Assembly: GCA_002215645.1 (NCBI GenBank)
Contig: NGFI01000002.1
Location: forward strand, 248,001 to 312,000
Reading direction: 5' to 3'
DNA length: 64,000 nucleotides
Source: Gemmatimonadetes bacterium 2013_60CM_65_52
GTDB taxonomy: Bacteria; Gemmatimonadota; Gemmatimonadetes; Gemmatimonadales; Gemmatimonadaceae
Both the position numbers and the translations under genes were made by a program. This document shows positions 8,557 to 16,347 of this stretch, piece after piece (the first letter of the stretch is position 1; the number at the start of each line of letters is the position of its first letter). Below the pieces are notes generated by a model. The model saw only the letters and a list, made by a program, of their open reading frames with translations. It was not told the DNA's origin and did not search any database.

Positions 8557-10167
8557 ATGGCCACTCAGACCAAACCGCGCATCGATACGCAGCGACAGCA
8601 GAGCCTCACCGCGCAGGGAATGTCCCCTACGGGCGAGGTGTTCTGGAATCTCGTCCCGCCGGAGCTCATTCAGCACGCCGTCCGCCGCGGCGAAGGCCGT
8701 CTCGCGGACATGGGGCCGTTCTGCGCCGTCACGGCCCCGCACACTGGCCGCTCTCCGAACGACAAGTTCGTCGTGAAGGACCCGAGCTCGGAAGCGGATG
8801 TGGACTGGGGCAAGGTCAATCAGCCCATGACGCCGGCGCACTTCGACGTGTTGCGCGAGGACGTTCGGCGCTACCTCAATGGACTCCCGGAACTCTTCGT
8901 TCAGGATCTGTTCTGTGGAGCAGATCCGGCACACCAGCTCGCCGTGCGGTACGTGTCACCGAACGCGTGGCACATGGCGTTCGTGCGAAACATGTTCCTG
9001 CGTCCCGACGCCGCGGCACTGGCGTCCTTCGTGCCGAACTTCACGGTGCTGCACGCGCCGGAATATCAGGCCGACCCCGCGCGCCATGGCACGCGCACCG
9101 GAACGTTCATTGTTCTCAACTTCGCGGAGCGCACGATCCTCATCGGCGGCACACGCTACGCCGGTGAGCTCAAGAAGGCGATGTTCACCGTGATGAACTA
9201 CTTCATGCCAAGGCAGGGCGTCCTCTCGATGCACTGCTCCGCGAACATCGGTAAGGCCGGCGACACAGCCCTGTTCTTCGGTCTCTCGGGCACCGGCAAG
9301 ACGACGCTCTCCGCCGATCCGGAGCGCGCGCTCATCGGCGACGACGAGCACGGGTGGTCGCGCGACGGCACCTTCAACTACGAGGGCGGCTGCTACGCCA
9401 AGGTCATCAATCTCTCGCCGGAAGGAGAGCCGGACATCTACCGGACGACGCAGATGTTCGGCACCATCCTCGAGAACGTCGTGCTCGACGAGCAGCGCAG
9501 GGTCAGGTTCGACGACCGGACGATCACCGAGAACACGCGGGCGTCGTACCCGTTGCACTACATCCCGAACTTCGTTCCGGGCGGCCGTGGCGGACACCCT
9601 CGCACCATCGTCTTCCTCACCGCCGATGCCTTCGGCGTCCTGCCGCCGATCGCGCGACTCACGCACGATCAGGCGATGTACTACTTCCTCTCCGGCTACA
9701 CCGCCAAGGTGGCTGGAACGGAACGCGGCGTCACGGAGCCGCAGGCCACGTTCTCGGCATGCTTCGGCGCCGTGTTCCTCGTCTGGCACCCCACGAAATA
9801 CGCCGAGATGCTCGGCCGGCTCCTCGCCGATCACGATTCGCGTGTCTGGCTGGTAAACACCGGCTGGAGCGGCGGCCCCTTCGGCGTCGGCAAGCGAATG
9901 AAGCTGGCATACACGCGCGCCATGGTGCACGCGGCGCTGGACGGAAAGCTCGACACGGTGAAGACGCGCACCGACCCGGTGTTCGGCCTGGCCGTTCCGC
10001 AGACGGTCTACGGCGTGCCGAGCGACGTGCTCGATCCTCGCGGCACGTGGCCGGACGCGACGGCATACGACGCACAGGCGCGCAAGCTCGCCGAGATGTT
10101 CCGGAAGAACTTCGAGCGCTTCGACGGTGTGGCGGCCGCGGTGCGCGCGGCCGGCCCGCAGGGATGA
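8557..10167 (+). CDS. pckA: Phosphoenolpyruvate carboxykinase (ATP)
   Basis: A 536-residue gluconeogenic enzyme converting oxaloacetate and ATP to phosphoenolpyruvate, ADP and CO2. Diagnostic motifs are the PEPCK kinase 1a motif GLSGTGKTTLSAD near residue 250, the 2a metal-binding segment IGDDEHGWS, FNYEGGCYAK, and the adenine-binding region near NTGWSGGPFGVGKRM. The P-loop type and length identify the ATP-dependent class rather than the GTP class. An AAGGA sequence lies about eight bases before the ATG. It sits directly downstream of the malic enzyme, giving a phosphoenolpyruvate-pyruvate-oxaloacetate node pair. Confidence 0.97.
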   Translation: MATQTKPRIDTQRQQSLTAQGMSPTGEVFWNLVPPELIQHAVRRGEGRLADMGPFCAVTAPHTGRSPNDKFVVKDPSSEADVDWGKVNQPMTPAHFDVLREDVRRYLNGLPELFVQDLFCGADPAHQLAVRYVSPNAWHMAFVRNMFLRPDAAALASFVPNFTVLHAPEYQADPARHGTRTGTFIVLNFAERTILIGGTRYAGELKKAMFTVMNYFMPRQGVLSMHCSANIGKAGDTALFFGLSGTGKTTLSADPERALIGDDEHGWSRDGTFNYEGGCYAKVINLSPEGEPDIYRTTQMFGTILENVVLDEQRRVRFDDRTITENTRASYPLHYIPNFVPGGRGGHPRTIVFLTADAFGVLPPIARLTHDQAMYYFLSGYTAKVAGTERGVTEPQATFSACFGAVFLVWHPTKYAEMLGRLLADHDSRVWLVNTGWSGGPFGVGKRMKLAYTRAMVHAALDGKLDTVKTRTDPVFGLAVPQTVYGVPSDVLDPRGTWPDATAYDAQARKLAEMFRKNFERFDGVAAAVRAAGPQG

Positions 10168-10187
10168 CCGCGGACTGAACGCACGCC

Positions 10188-11462
10188 ATGGACGAGATCA
10201 TCCGTGATCCCCTCTGGAAGAACATCCGCGTGGACCCCGTGGCGCTCCAGCTCGTGGACACGCCGGTGTTCCAGCGCCTGCGGTACGTCCGGCAACTCGG
10301 CCTCGCGTACTACGTCTATCCGGGCGCGAGCCATACGCGCTTCGAGCATGCGCTCGGCACCTATCAGCTCGCGCGTCGCACGCTCGCCATGTTCGACGAG
10401 CTCGGCTACACGCGGGAGCTCGGACGGGCGGAGTGCGTCACCGCGCGCTGCGCCGCGCTGCTGCACGACATCGGCCATTATCCCTTCTCGCACGCGCTCG
10501 AGGAAATCGGCGCAATGCACCACGAGGAGGTGGCGCGTCCGCTGATCACCAAGGGCGAGATCGCGGACCTGCTGCGAGGCGCTCTCGGTGACGATGCGCC
10601 CGAGCGCATCATGGCCCTGGTGCGTGGGCAGAGCGACAGCCCGCTTCAGGGACTCATCTCGGGCTCTCTCGACCTCGACAAGATCGAGTATCTCAAGCGT
10701 GACGCCTTCATGTGCGGCGTCAATTACGGTGACATCGACGTGGATCGCCTCCTCAACTCGCTCACGCTGATGCGCGATCCGGAGCGCGGCACACTCGGCG
10801 TAGGAGTAAGTGAAAAAGGTCTGTCCGCGCTGGAGTCCTTGCTCTTCGCGAAGTATCAGATGTATCGCAACGTGTACTGGCATCACGCCGTGCGCAGCGC
10901 GACGGCCATGTACAAGCGCCTCGTGGACGGTGCGCTCCGCGCCGGCTCGCTCACCGCGGAGACGCTTGCCGGATTCACGGATGAGGGACTGCTGCACGAG
11001 CTCTCGAGCCGCGCCCCATCGCCACTGCTGGCCGCGTTGCGGGAGCGCCGGCTGTACAAGCGCGTGTTCGAGTGCCCCGCAGCCGAGCTTCCCGCCGACG
11101 TCGGCGAATGGATCGCGGAGGATCGTGTGCTCGTACTTTCCACCGAGGATCGTATCGCGGCCGAGATGGGATTGCGTCCCGGCGAACTGCTCCTCGACTA
11201 CCCCGTCAAAACGAAGATGCTCGGCCTCGACATGCCGGTGCGGCGGCGTGACGGCTCCGTCCGTCGCCTCACGGAGGCGGGCTGGGAAGGCGCCATCAAC
11301 CTCCCGAAGCTCTCCGAGGAGTTGTACGGCACCGCCCGATGGCTGAGAGTCTTCGCCGTGCGCCGAGTTCCGATTTCTCGTGAGGCGGTAATTCGTCTCG
11401 CATCCCTGCCGGCGGCGGAGGTTCGCGCGCGCCTCGACGCGGGCACGGCGCTGTTGTCCTAG
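10188..11462 (+). CDS. HD-domain phosphohydrolase, dNTPase/SAMHD1-like
   Basis: A 424-residue cytosolic protein. The HD metal-binding signature is clear: SHTRFEHALGTYQLA near residue 50, then CAALLHDIGHYPFSHALE near 90, and GSLDLDKIEYLKRDA near 160 supplies the later aspartate. This arrangement is that of the SAMHD1/YdhJ-like group, which hydrolyses dNTPs or related nucleotides. The true substrate cannot be read from sequence. It follows pckA by 20 bases and ends convergently, overlapping the stop of the small minus-strand ORF by four bases. Confidence 0.85.
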   Translation: MDEIIRDPLWKNIRVDPVALQLVDTPVFQRLRYVRQLGLAYYVYPGASHTRFEHALGTYQLARRTLAMFDELGYTRELGRAECVTARCAALLHDIGHYPFSHALEEIGAMHHEEVARPLITKGEIADLLRGALGDDAPERIMALVRGQSDSPLQGLISGSLDLDKIEYLKRDAFMCGVNYGDIDVDRLLNSLTLMRDPERGTLGVGVSEKGLSALESLLFAKYQMYRNVYWHHAVRSATAMYKRLVDGALRAGSLTAETLAGFTDEGLLHELSSRAPSPLLAALRERRLYKRVFECPAAELPADVGEWIAEDRVLVLSTEDRIAAEMGLRPGELLLDYPVKTKMLGLDMPVRRRDGSVRRLTEAGWEGAINLPKLSEELYGTARWLRVFAVRRVPISREAVIRLASLPAAEVRARLDAGTALLS

Positions 11463-11659
11463 CTGCCGGCGGTGGAGGGCGGTCCGTCGTCGCGCGTGCT
11501 CCGACCATGCGCGGTGGCCAACTTGCGGGCGATGGCACGATAGAACGCCGCGTCATCGGGCCGCTGGTGTTCCTCGAGGGAGAGCGCAGCCAGCTCGAGT
11601 GCGTAGAGGATGTTGCCCAGGTAGAGTTGCGCGAGCGACGCAACCGATTCGTCAGCCAA
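11459..11659 (-). CDS. Small conserved-looking ORF downstream of the PP2C gene (unknown function)
   Basis: I do not recognise this 66-residue protein. The frame can extend to 11752, but that part is an arginine/serine-rich shadow of the phosphatase gene. The likely start is TTG at 11659, just before the PP2C stop, preceded by GGAGG about nine bases away. The product is helical and acidic (ADESVASLAQLYLGNILYALEL and following), with a disordered Ser/Thr/Pro tail, and could be a small regulator or adaptor for the FHA/PP2C module. It ends convergently with the HD gene. Its reality rests on the overlap geometry and amino-acid composition. Confidence 0.5.
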   Translation of the reverse strand: MADESVASLAQLYLGNILYALELAALSLEEHQRPDDAAFYRAIARKLATAHGRSTRDDGPPSTAGS

Positions 11660-12440
11660 CCGCTCGAACCTCCATCGTGTCGTCGCCCGACGACACTGCT
11701 TCGCCCGACTCGACCACCTGGACGATGATGGCGGTGATGTTGTCGAGCCCACCGCGGCCGTTCGCCTCCGAGATCAACGCGTGCACCTTGCGATCCGGAT
11801 CGGCGCGCGAGCCGAGGAGCTGGCTCAGCCGCCGGTCGTCCACCATGCCCGTGAGGCCGTCGCTGGCCACGAGGAACAGATCGCCGGTGCGAACTTCACC
11901 CCGATAGATGTCCGGCTCGACCTCCGGACTGGCGCCCACGCAGCGCGTGATCACGTTGCTGTACGGATGGTAACGCGCCTGCTCCGGCGTGAGAAAGCCG
12001 GCGTCCACCTGCTCCTGCACGTACGAGTGATCCTTGGTGAGCTGCGTGAGCGCGCCGTCTCGCATCAGGTACACGCGCGAATCGCCGACCTGGCCGATGA
12101 GATAGCGGGTGGCCGCAATGAGAAGCACCGATGCGGTCGTGCCCATCCCCTGCTTGTCCACCTCCGTCAGCGTGCGATCGTGAATCGCCCGATTTGCCTT
12201 GCGCAGCGTTTCGGCGGTGAGCATCGCCACGTCGTCGCTCTCCAATGTCGTGACGCTTGCGAGCTCGCGCTGAATGATCTGCACGGCCATCTCGCTCGCG
12301 ACCTCGCCCGCCGCGTGCCCGCCCATGCCGTCCGCGACGACGAAGATGCCGCGCGTCACATTGGTGTCGACCGTGAAGTTGTCCTCGTTGCCGGATCGGA
12401 TCATGCCGACATCCGTCCGAGCCGCATGCAGAAGCTTCAC
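11652..12440 (-). CDS. PP2C-family protein serine/threonine phosphatase (Stp/PrpC type)
   Basis: A 262-residue metal-dependent phosphatase. Motifs are RSGNEDNF near residue 15, the metal-binding VVADGMGGHAAGE near 35, GTTASVLLI near 100, the QVGDSRVYL region near 115, LFLVASDGLTGMVDD near 185 and GGLDNITAIIVQ near 230. GTG 12440 gives the short family-like N-terminus VKLLHAARTDVG; the frame upstream runs into the FHA gene. Only two bases separate it from the FHA stop, so the two are co-translated. Such phosphatases usually oppose a Hanks-type kinase, and none is present in this window. Confidence 0.93.
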   Translation of the reverse strand: MKLLHAARTDVGMIRSGNEDNFTVDTNVTRGIFVVADGMGGHAAGEVASEMAVQIIQRELASVTTLESDDVAMLTAETLRKANRAIHDRTLTEVDKQGMGTTASVLLIAATRYLIGQVGDSRVYLMRDGALTQLTKDHSYVQEQVDAGFLTPEQARYHPYSNVITRCVGASPEVEPDIYRGEVRTGDLFLVASDGLTGMVDDRRLSQLLGSRADPDRKVHALISEANGRGGLDNITAIIVQVVESGEAVSSGDDTMEVRAVG

Positions 12441-12442
12441 GC

Positions 12443-13918
12443 TTATCTCTTGAGCAGGAAAAACGCCACGGCGGCCACAACCACGAGCCCGACGACGATC
12501 CATACCGCGGCCGGTATTCCGCCGCTCTTTTCTTCGGATGGCGCTGCGGCCGCCGGCGGGGCGGCGGCAGGTGCCTTTGCCGCAGGCTGGCCTGCTGGCG
12601 ATTTCGCCGTGGCCTGTGAAGATGCCGCTGCCGATGGGCGCATGGCCGCGATGGCTCGGGTTCCTTTTGCCTCGCTCGCAGCCCCCACAGGCGTGAATCG
12701 GAACTTGAGACCACCGAACCGCACGTCCGGTGCGCCCTCGAGACGGCGCTCACCGGTGATGCGTGTGCCGCCGACGTACGTGCCGTTCGTGGACTCCATG
12801 TCGACGACGAACCAGCCCTCCTCGCGGCGCTGCAGCTTCGCATGCACATCGCTGACGCTTTCGTCCGTGAGCACCACGTCGTTGTACGCGCCTCGCCCAA
12901 TGTGCGCGAGCGGTGTCCGGAGCTCGTGCTTCCTTCCCTTGTCCGGGCCTTCGTTCAGGGCCTCCAGCACGGCGAGCACGGGGCGCGGATCTTCGCGCGG
13001 CGGCGCAGATGCCTTAGGTGCGGGAACCGAGGGCGGCGGCTGTTTTGGCGCTGGGGGCGGTGCGGGCGGCGCTGCGGCAGGTGGCGCCGGGGCCGCAACG
13101 GGCGGGGCCACTGGCGCCGCGGCCACCGGCTCCGCGACCAGTGGAAGTAAGTCGAGCTCCGCAAAATCAGCGGTCGATTCCACCTGGATCACGTCGGGCG
13201 TCGCCACCGGAACCGCAGGTGCAGCCACTTCCCGTGCGGCCGGTGCGACTGCAGCTCTCGCCGCGGGCGCCATGTCGGCATAGAATCGAAACTCCTCTGA
13301 GCCGATCCGGATGACGTCAGCACGCGCGAGCAGATGCGAGCCCTGTATGCGCTCTCCGTTCACGAAGAGCCCATTCGCGCTGATGTCGCGCACCACGTAG
13401 CCCCGCTCCTCGGGAACAATCTCGGCATGGCGACGTGAGACCTCCGCCTGTGCCACCACGACGTCACACGTTGCGTCGCGCCCGAAGACGAGCCCCGATT
13501 CCGCGATCGCGTACTCCTTGCCGTCCACCAGTGACACCACGCGGCCCCCCGATGCCGCCGTGGCTCGCGCAGCGCCCGTGCGTTTCGAACCGGCCAGAGC
13601 CGCGATCTCGCTCGCGCTCACATACTGCGTGGCACCGCCCTTTGCGTCATCCGCGAACCGCAGCTCCAACCCGGCGACCTCCACCTTGTCGCCATGAATC
13701 AGCGGCACCGGCTCCGCACCCAACAGCACGCCGTTGACGCGAACGTGCGCCTCCTCCACGGCTCTACGAATCGTCGGGGTCGCGCCGGTTTCAATGATGG
13801 CCTCGATCCCCAGCTCCGAATAACCGGGAACGACCACGTCCGCTCCGCCGCCCGCACCGATTCGGGTGAGACCGGCGCGTAGCGGAAACTGCTGATCGTC
13901 GAGCTGAAGGACGGGCAT
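12443..13918 (-). CDS. Triple-FHA protein with a C-terminal membrane anchor
   Basis: A 491-residue protein. A first FHA-like fold (residues 1-90) lacks the canonical GR and SxxH phosphothreonine-binding residues. A second FHA (about 126-215) has them (GRD at 146, SRRH at 161, NG at 182 and 187). A third FHA (about 333-425) has IGRG, SVSDVH and STNGTY. A Pro/Ala-rich linker (220-330) separates the second and third, and a Pro/Ala-rich stretch precedes one C-terminal helix (about 468-489) ending FFLLKR. That makes it a tail-anchored cytoplasmic phosphothreonine reader. ATG 13918 was chosen because upstream codons are low-complexity and out of family. It directly precedes the PP2C gene. Confidence 0.88.
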   Translation of the reverse strand: MPVLQLDDQQFPLRAGLTRIGAGGGADVVVPGYSELGIEAIIETGATPTIRRAVEEAHVRVNGVLLGAEPVPLIHGDKVEVAGLELRFADDAKGGATQYVSASEIAALAGSKRTGAARATAASGGRVVSLVDGKEYAIAESGLVFGRDATCDVVVAQAEVSRRHAEIVPEERGYVVRDISANGLFVNGERIQGSHLLARADVIRIGSEEFRFYADMAPAARAAVAPAAREVAAPAVPVATPDVIQVESTADFAELDLLPLVAEPVAAAPVAPPVAAPAPPAAAPPAPPPAPKQPPPSVPAPKASAPPREDPRPVLAVLEALNEGPDKGRKHELRTPLAHIGRGAYNDVVLTDESVSDVHAKLQRREEGWFVVDMESTNGTYVGGTRITGERRLEGAPDVRFGGLKFRFTPVGAASEAKGTRAIAAMRPSAAASSQATAKSPAGQPAAKAPAAAPPAAAAPSEEKSGGIPAAVWIVVGLVVVAAVAFFLLKR

Positions 13919-14003
13919 GGCGTGAGGGTGCGCGGACGGCGGCGGGGCGCAAGCGACGCTGAAGGCCCTCGCGCCTTCGCGCCGGACCCGGTAGCGGCGG
14001 AAG

Positions 14004-15854
14004 CTATCGGGCGCCCAAAGGGCTGGCAAGCGTGGCGGAATGCGATGCACCGTGTGGTGTTTCGCCCGTCAACAGTCGATACAGGCGCGAGTAAAGCCCA
14101 CCCAGCGCCAACAGCGACGAGTGCACGCCACGCTCGCGCACTTCGCCATGGTGCAGCACCAGAATCTCGTTCGCGTCGATGATCGTGCTGATCCGATGCG
14201 CGATTGCAATCGTCGTGCGGCCGCCCATCAGCGCGGCAAGCCCGCGCTGAATTTCCGCCTCGGCTTCACTATCCACGGCGCTCGTGGCCTCGTCGAGCAC
14301 GAGAACGGCGGGATCGAGCGCGACCGCCCGCGCGAACGAGAGCAGTTGCCGCTCGCCCACGCTGACCGTGGCGCCCCGCTCGCCGAGCGTCTCGTTCAGC
14401 CCGCGAGGCAGCCGGCGGATCACGCGGTCCGCGCCAACGCTGGCCGCGGATTCCATGAGGTCGCCGTCAGTCAACGGAGCGTCCAGCCGGAGGTTGGACC
14501 GCACGTCGGCCGCAAACAGAAAGATATCCTGCTGGACGTAGCCGATGAGCCGCCGCCAATCGTCGAGCGGAATCTCGCGGATGTCCACGTCGTTGGCCGT
14601 AATGCGACCACGCTGCGGCTCGTAAAACCGGAGCAGCAGGCTGACGATCGTAGTCTTTCCCGCGCCCGTGTGGCCGACGAGCGCGAGCGTCTCTCCCGCC
14701 CGTGCAACGAACGAGACGTCCTTGAGCACCCACGTGGGCTCCGACCTCCGATCACCGTAATGAAACCACACGCCCTCGAAGGCGATGGTCACCGGCCGGA
14801 TCGGCACTACATGGTGGGGCGTCTCCGGCCGCGTCAGCTCCTCTCGCTCCGTGTCGAGCAGCAGGAAGATGCGCTCGGACGCAGCCATCGCCTGTTGGAG
14901 CGTGTTGAACTTGTCCGCCAGATCCTGAAGCGGCTGATAGAATCGCCGCATGAGCTGGAGAAAAGCCGCAACGACGCCCACGGTGAGCGATCCGACGCCA
15001 ACTCGATGCGCGCCAGCGACGAGCAGAATCGCCAGCGCTACAGACGTCAAAAATTCAATCGCTGGAAAGTACAGGGCGTAAATCGTGATCGAGCGCAGGT
15101 TCGCGTCCAGATGCGCCCGATTCAGAGCGGCAAATCGGGCCGACTCGGCGCGCTCACGGTTGAACAGTTGCACCACGCGCATGCCCGTGATGCGCTCCTG
15201 GAGGTACGCGTTGATGCGCGCGAGCCTGGTGCGGATCTCCCGGTATGCGATTCTCACGCGCGTTTGAAATACATGCGACGTGAGATAGACGAGGGGAATC
15301 ACGGCGAATGCCGCGAGCGCAAGGCGCCAGTCGGTGACGATCATCATCACCGCGATCGCGAGCAGGGTGAAGAGATCGCCGAGGCCGGCGACGACGCCCG
15401 CGGTGAACAGCTCGTTCAGCGACTCGACGTCCGACGTCACGCGTGTGACGAGTCGTCCGACCGGCGTGCGATCGTAGAACGCGATGGACAACTGCTGCAC
15501 GTGTTCGAAGAGCTGCTGCCTCAGGTCGCGCATCACGCGCTGACCGAGGATCGCGGTCAGGATCGTCTCTCCGTAGGAGCAGACGAACGCGAGCACCAGC
15601 GACGCCGCGTACACCAGGGCCGCGCGCATCGCCATGCCGGCGTCGTGCGCGGGCAATGCGACGTCGATCACGCGCTGCGTCAGCGTTGGTCCGACGAGCT
15701 GAAGGAGGCCCTCGAGCATGAGCAGCGAGAGCGCCCCCGCCACGAGTGTCCGGTAAGGCCGGACGTAGGTCAGCAGTCGGCGCGCCAGACGTTTATCGTA
15801 GCGTCGCGCCCCGAAGTCCTCGTCGCTCGCGTGCGGTGACAGAGATGCGGCCAC
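14004..15854 (-). CDS. ABC exporter, fused membrane and ATPase domains (MsbA/multidrug type)
   Basis: A 616-residue half-transporter. Six transmembrane helices lie in residues ~30-320 (for example VAGALSLLMLEGLLQLVG and FTLLAIAVMMIVTDWRLALA). The nucleotide-binding domain follows: Walker A VGHTGAGKTTIVSL near 395, Q-loop GYVQQDIFLFAADVRSN, a signature region VSVGERQLLSFARAV and Walker B VLVLDEATSAVDSEAE. The ABC signature reads VSVGERQ rather than LSGGQ, a common variant. The start is GTG, with TAGCTT ending six bases before it and no Shine-Dalgarno. The substrate (lipid, drug or peptide) cannot be assigned. The FHA gene starts 85 bases downstream on the same strand. Confidence 0.92.
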   Translation of the reverse strand: MAASLSPHASDEDFGARRYDKRLARRLLTYVRPYRTLVAGALSLLMLEGLLQLVGPTLTQRVIDVALPAHDAGMAMRAALVYAASLVLAFVCSYGETILTAILGQRVMRDLRQQLFEHVQQLSIAFYDRTPVGRLVTRVTSDVESLNELFTAGVVAGLGDLFTLLAIAVMMIVTDWRLALAAFAVIPLVYLTSHVFQTRVRIAYREIRTRLARINAYLQERITGMRVVQLFNRERAESARFAALNRAHLDANLRSITIYALYFPAIEFLTSVALAILLVAGAHRVGVGSLTVGVVAAFLQLMRRFYQPLQDLADKFNTLQQAMAASERIFLLLDTEREELTRPETPHHVVPIRPVTIAFEGVWFHYGDRRSEPTWVLKDVSFVARAGETLALVGHTGAGKTTIVSLLLRFYEPQRGRITANDVDIREIPLDDWRRLIGYVQQDIFLFAADVRSNLRLDAPLTDGDLMESAASVGADRVIRRLPRGLNETLGERGATVSVGERQLLSFARAVALDPAVLVLDEATSAVDSEAEAEIQRGLAALMGGRTTIAIAHRISTIIDANEILVLHHGEVRERGVHSSLLALGGLYSRLYRLLTGETPHGASHSATLASPLGAR

Positions 15855-15960
15855 AATTCCAAGCTAGCGCGCGACGCCGAAAATGGCGTCCTCGTCTGCC
15901 CCGTGGTACAACGGTTGCGATACACGAGCCCGTCGTCCACTTCCACTTGGAGGCTGTGCT

Positions 15961-16230
15961 ATGGGTATCCTCGCTTGGATCGTGCTCGGCTTGATTGCCG
16001 GTGCGATCGCCAAAGCGCTCATGCCGGGGAAGGATCCCGGAGGCATCATCGTAACGATGCTGATCGGTATCGTGGGCGCGTTCATCGGCGGATTCATCGG
16101 CAACGCCATCACCGGCTCAGGCCTGAACGGGTTCTCGCTCTGGAGCATCCTCCTCGCGGTCATTGGCGCGATGCTGCTGCTCTGGGTCTATCGTCTCACG
16201 ACCCGCAACCGCACGACGACACCGCTGTAG
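15961..16230 (+). CDS. GlsB/YeaQ/YmgE-family small membrane protein
   Basis: An 89-residue integral membrane protein with three hydrophobic segments: ILAWIVLGLIAGAIAKALMPG, GIIVTMLIGIVGAFIGGFIG with Gly-zipper spacing, and ILLAVIGAMLLLWVY. This is the transglycosylase-associated/GlsB family, often induced by stress, whose biochemical role is unknown. ATG 15961 is preceded by GGAGG with eight bases of spacing. It is transcribed divergently from the ABC exporter. Confidence 0.88.
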   Translation: MGILAWIVLGLIAGAIAKALMPGKDPGGIIVTMLIGIVGAFIGGFIGNAITGSGLNGFSLWSILLAVIGAMLLLWVYRLTTRNRTTTPL

Positions 16231-16298
16231 GTGCACCATACGGCCGGCAGCGTACAGCCGGCACGGTTCCACAGAGCCCGCGCACGGCAGGCGGGCCG

Positions 16299-16336
16299 CT
16301 CAGGGCGCGATTGCGGTGATGCAAGAGCGCCCTGAG
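16299..16336. promoter_or_regulatory. Perfect 10-bp inverted repeat over the uvrA promoter (operator candidate)
   Basis: CTCAGGGCGC at 16299-16308 is the exact reverse complement of GCGCCCTGAG at 16327-16336, with 18 bases between. The right arm abuts the -10-like TATCTT (16337-16342), and a TTGCGG (16311-16316) lies in the loop. No T-tract follows, so an operator is more likely than a terminator. The motif does not resemble the well-known enterobacterial or Gram-positive LexA boxes. Confidence 0.5.
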
Positions 16337-16342
16337 TATCTT
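16311..16342 (+). promoter_or_regulatory. Putative uvrA promoter (TTGCGG ... TATCTT)
   Basis: TATCTT at 16337-16342 ends five bases before the ATG at 16348 with no ribosome site between. TTGCGG at 16311-16316 is the only -35-like hexamer, but its 20-base spacing is long. The promoter lies within the inverted repeat described for this region. Confidence 0.4.
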
Positions 16343-16347
16343 GCAGC

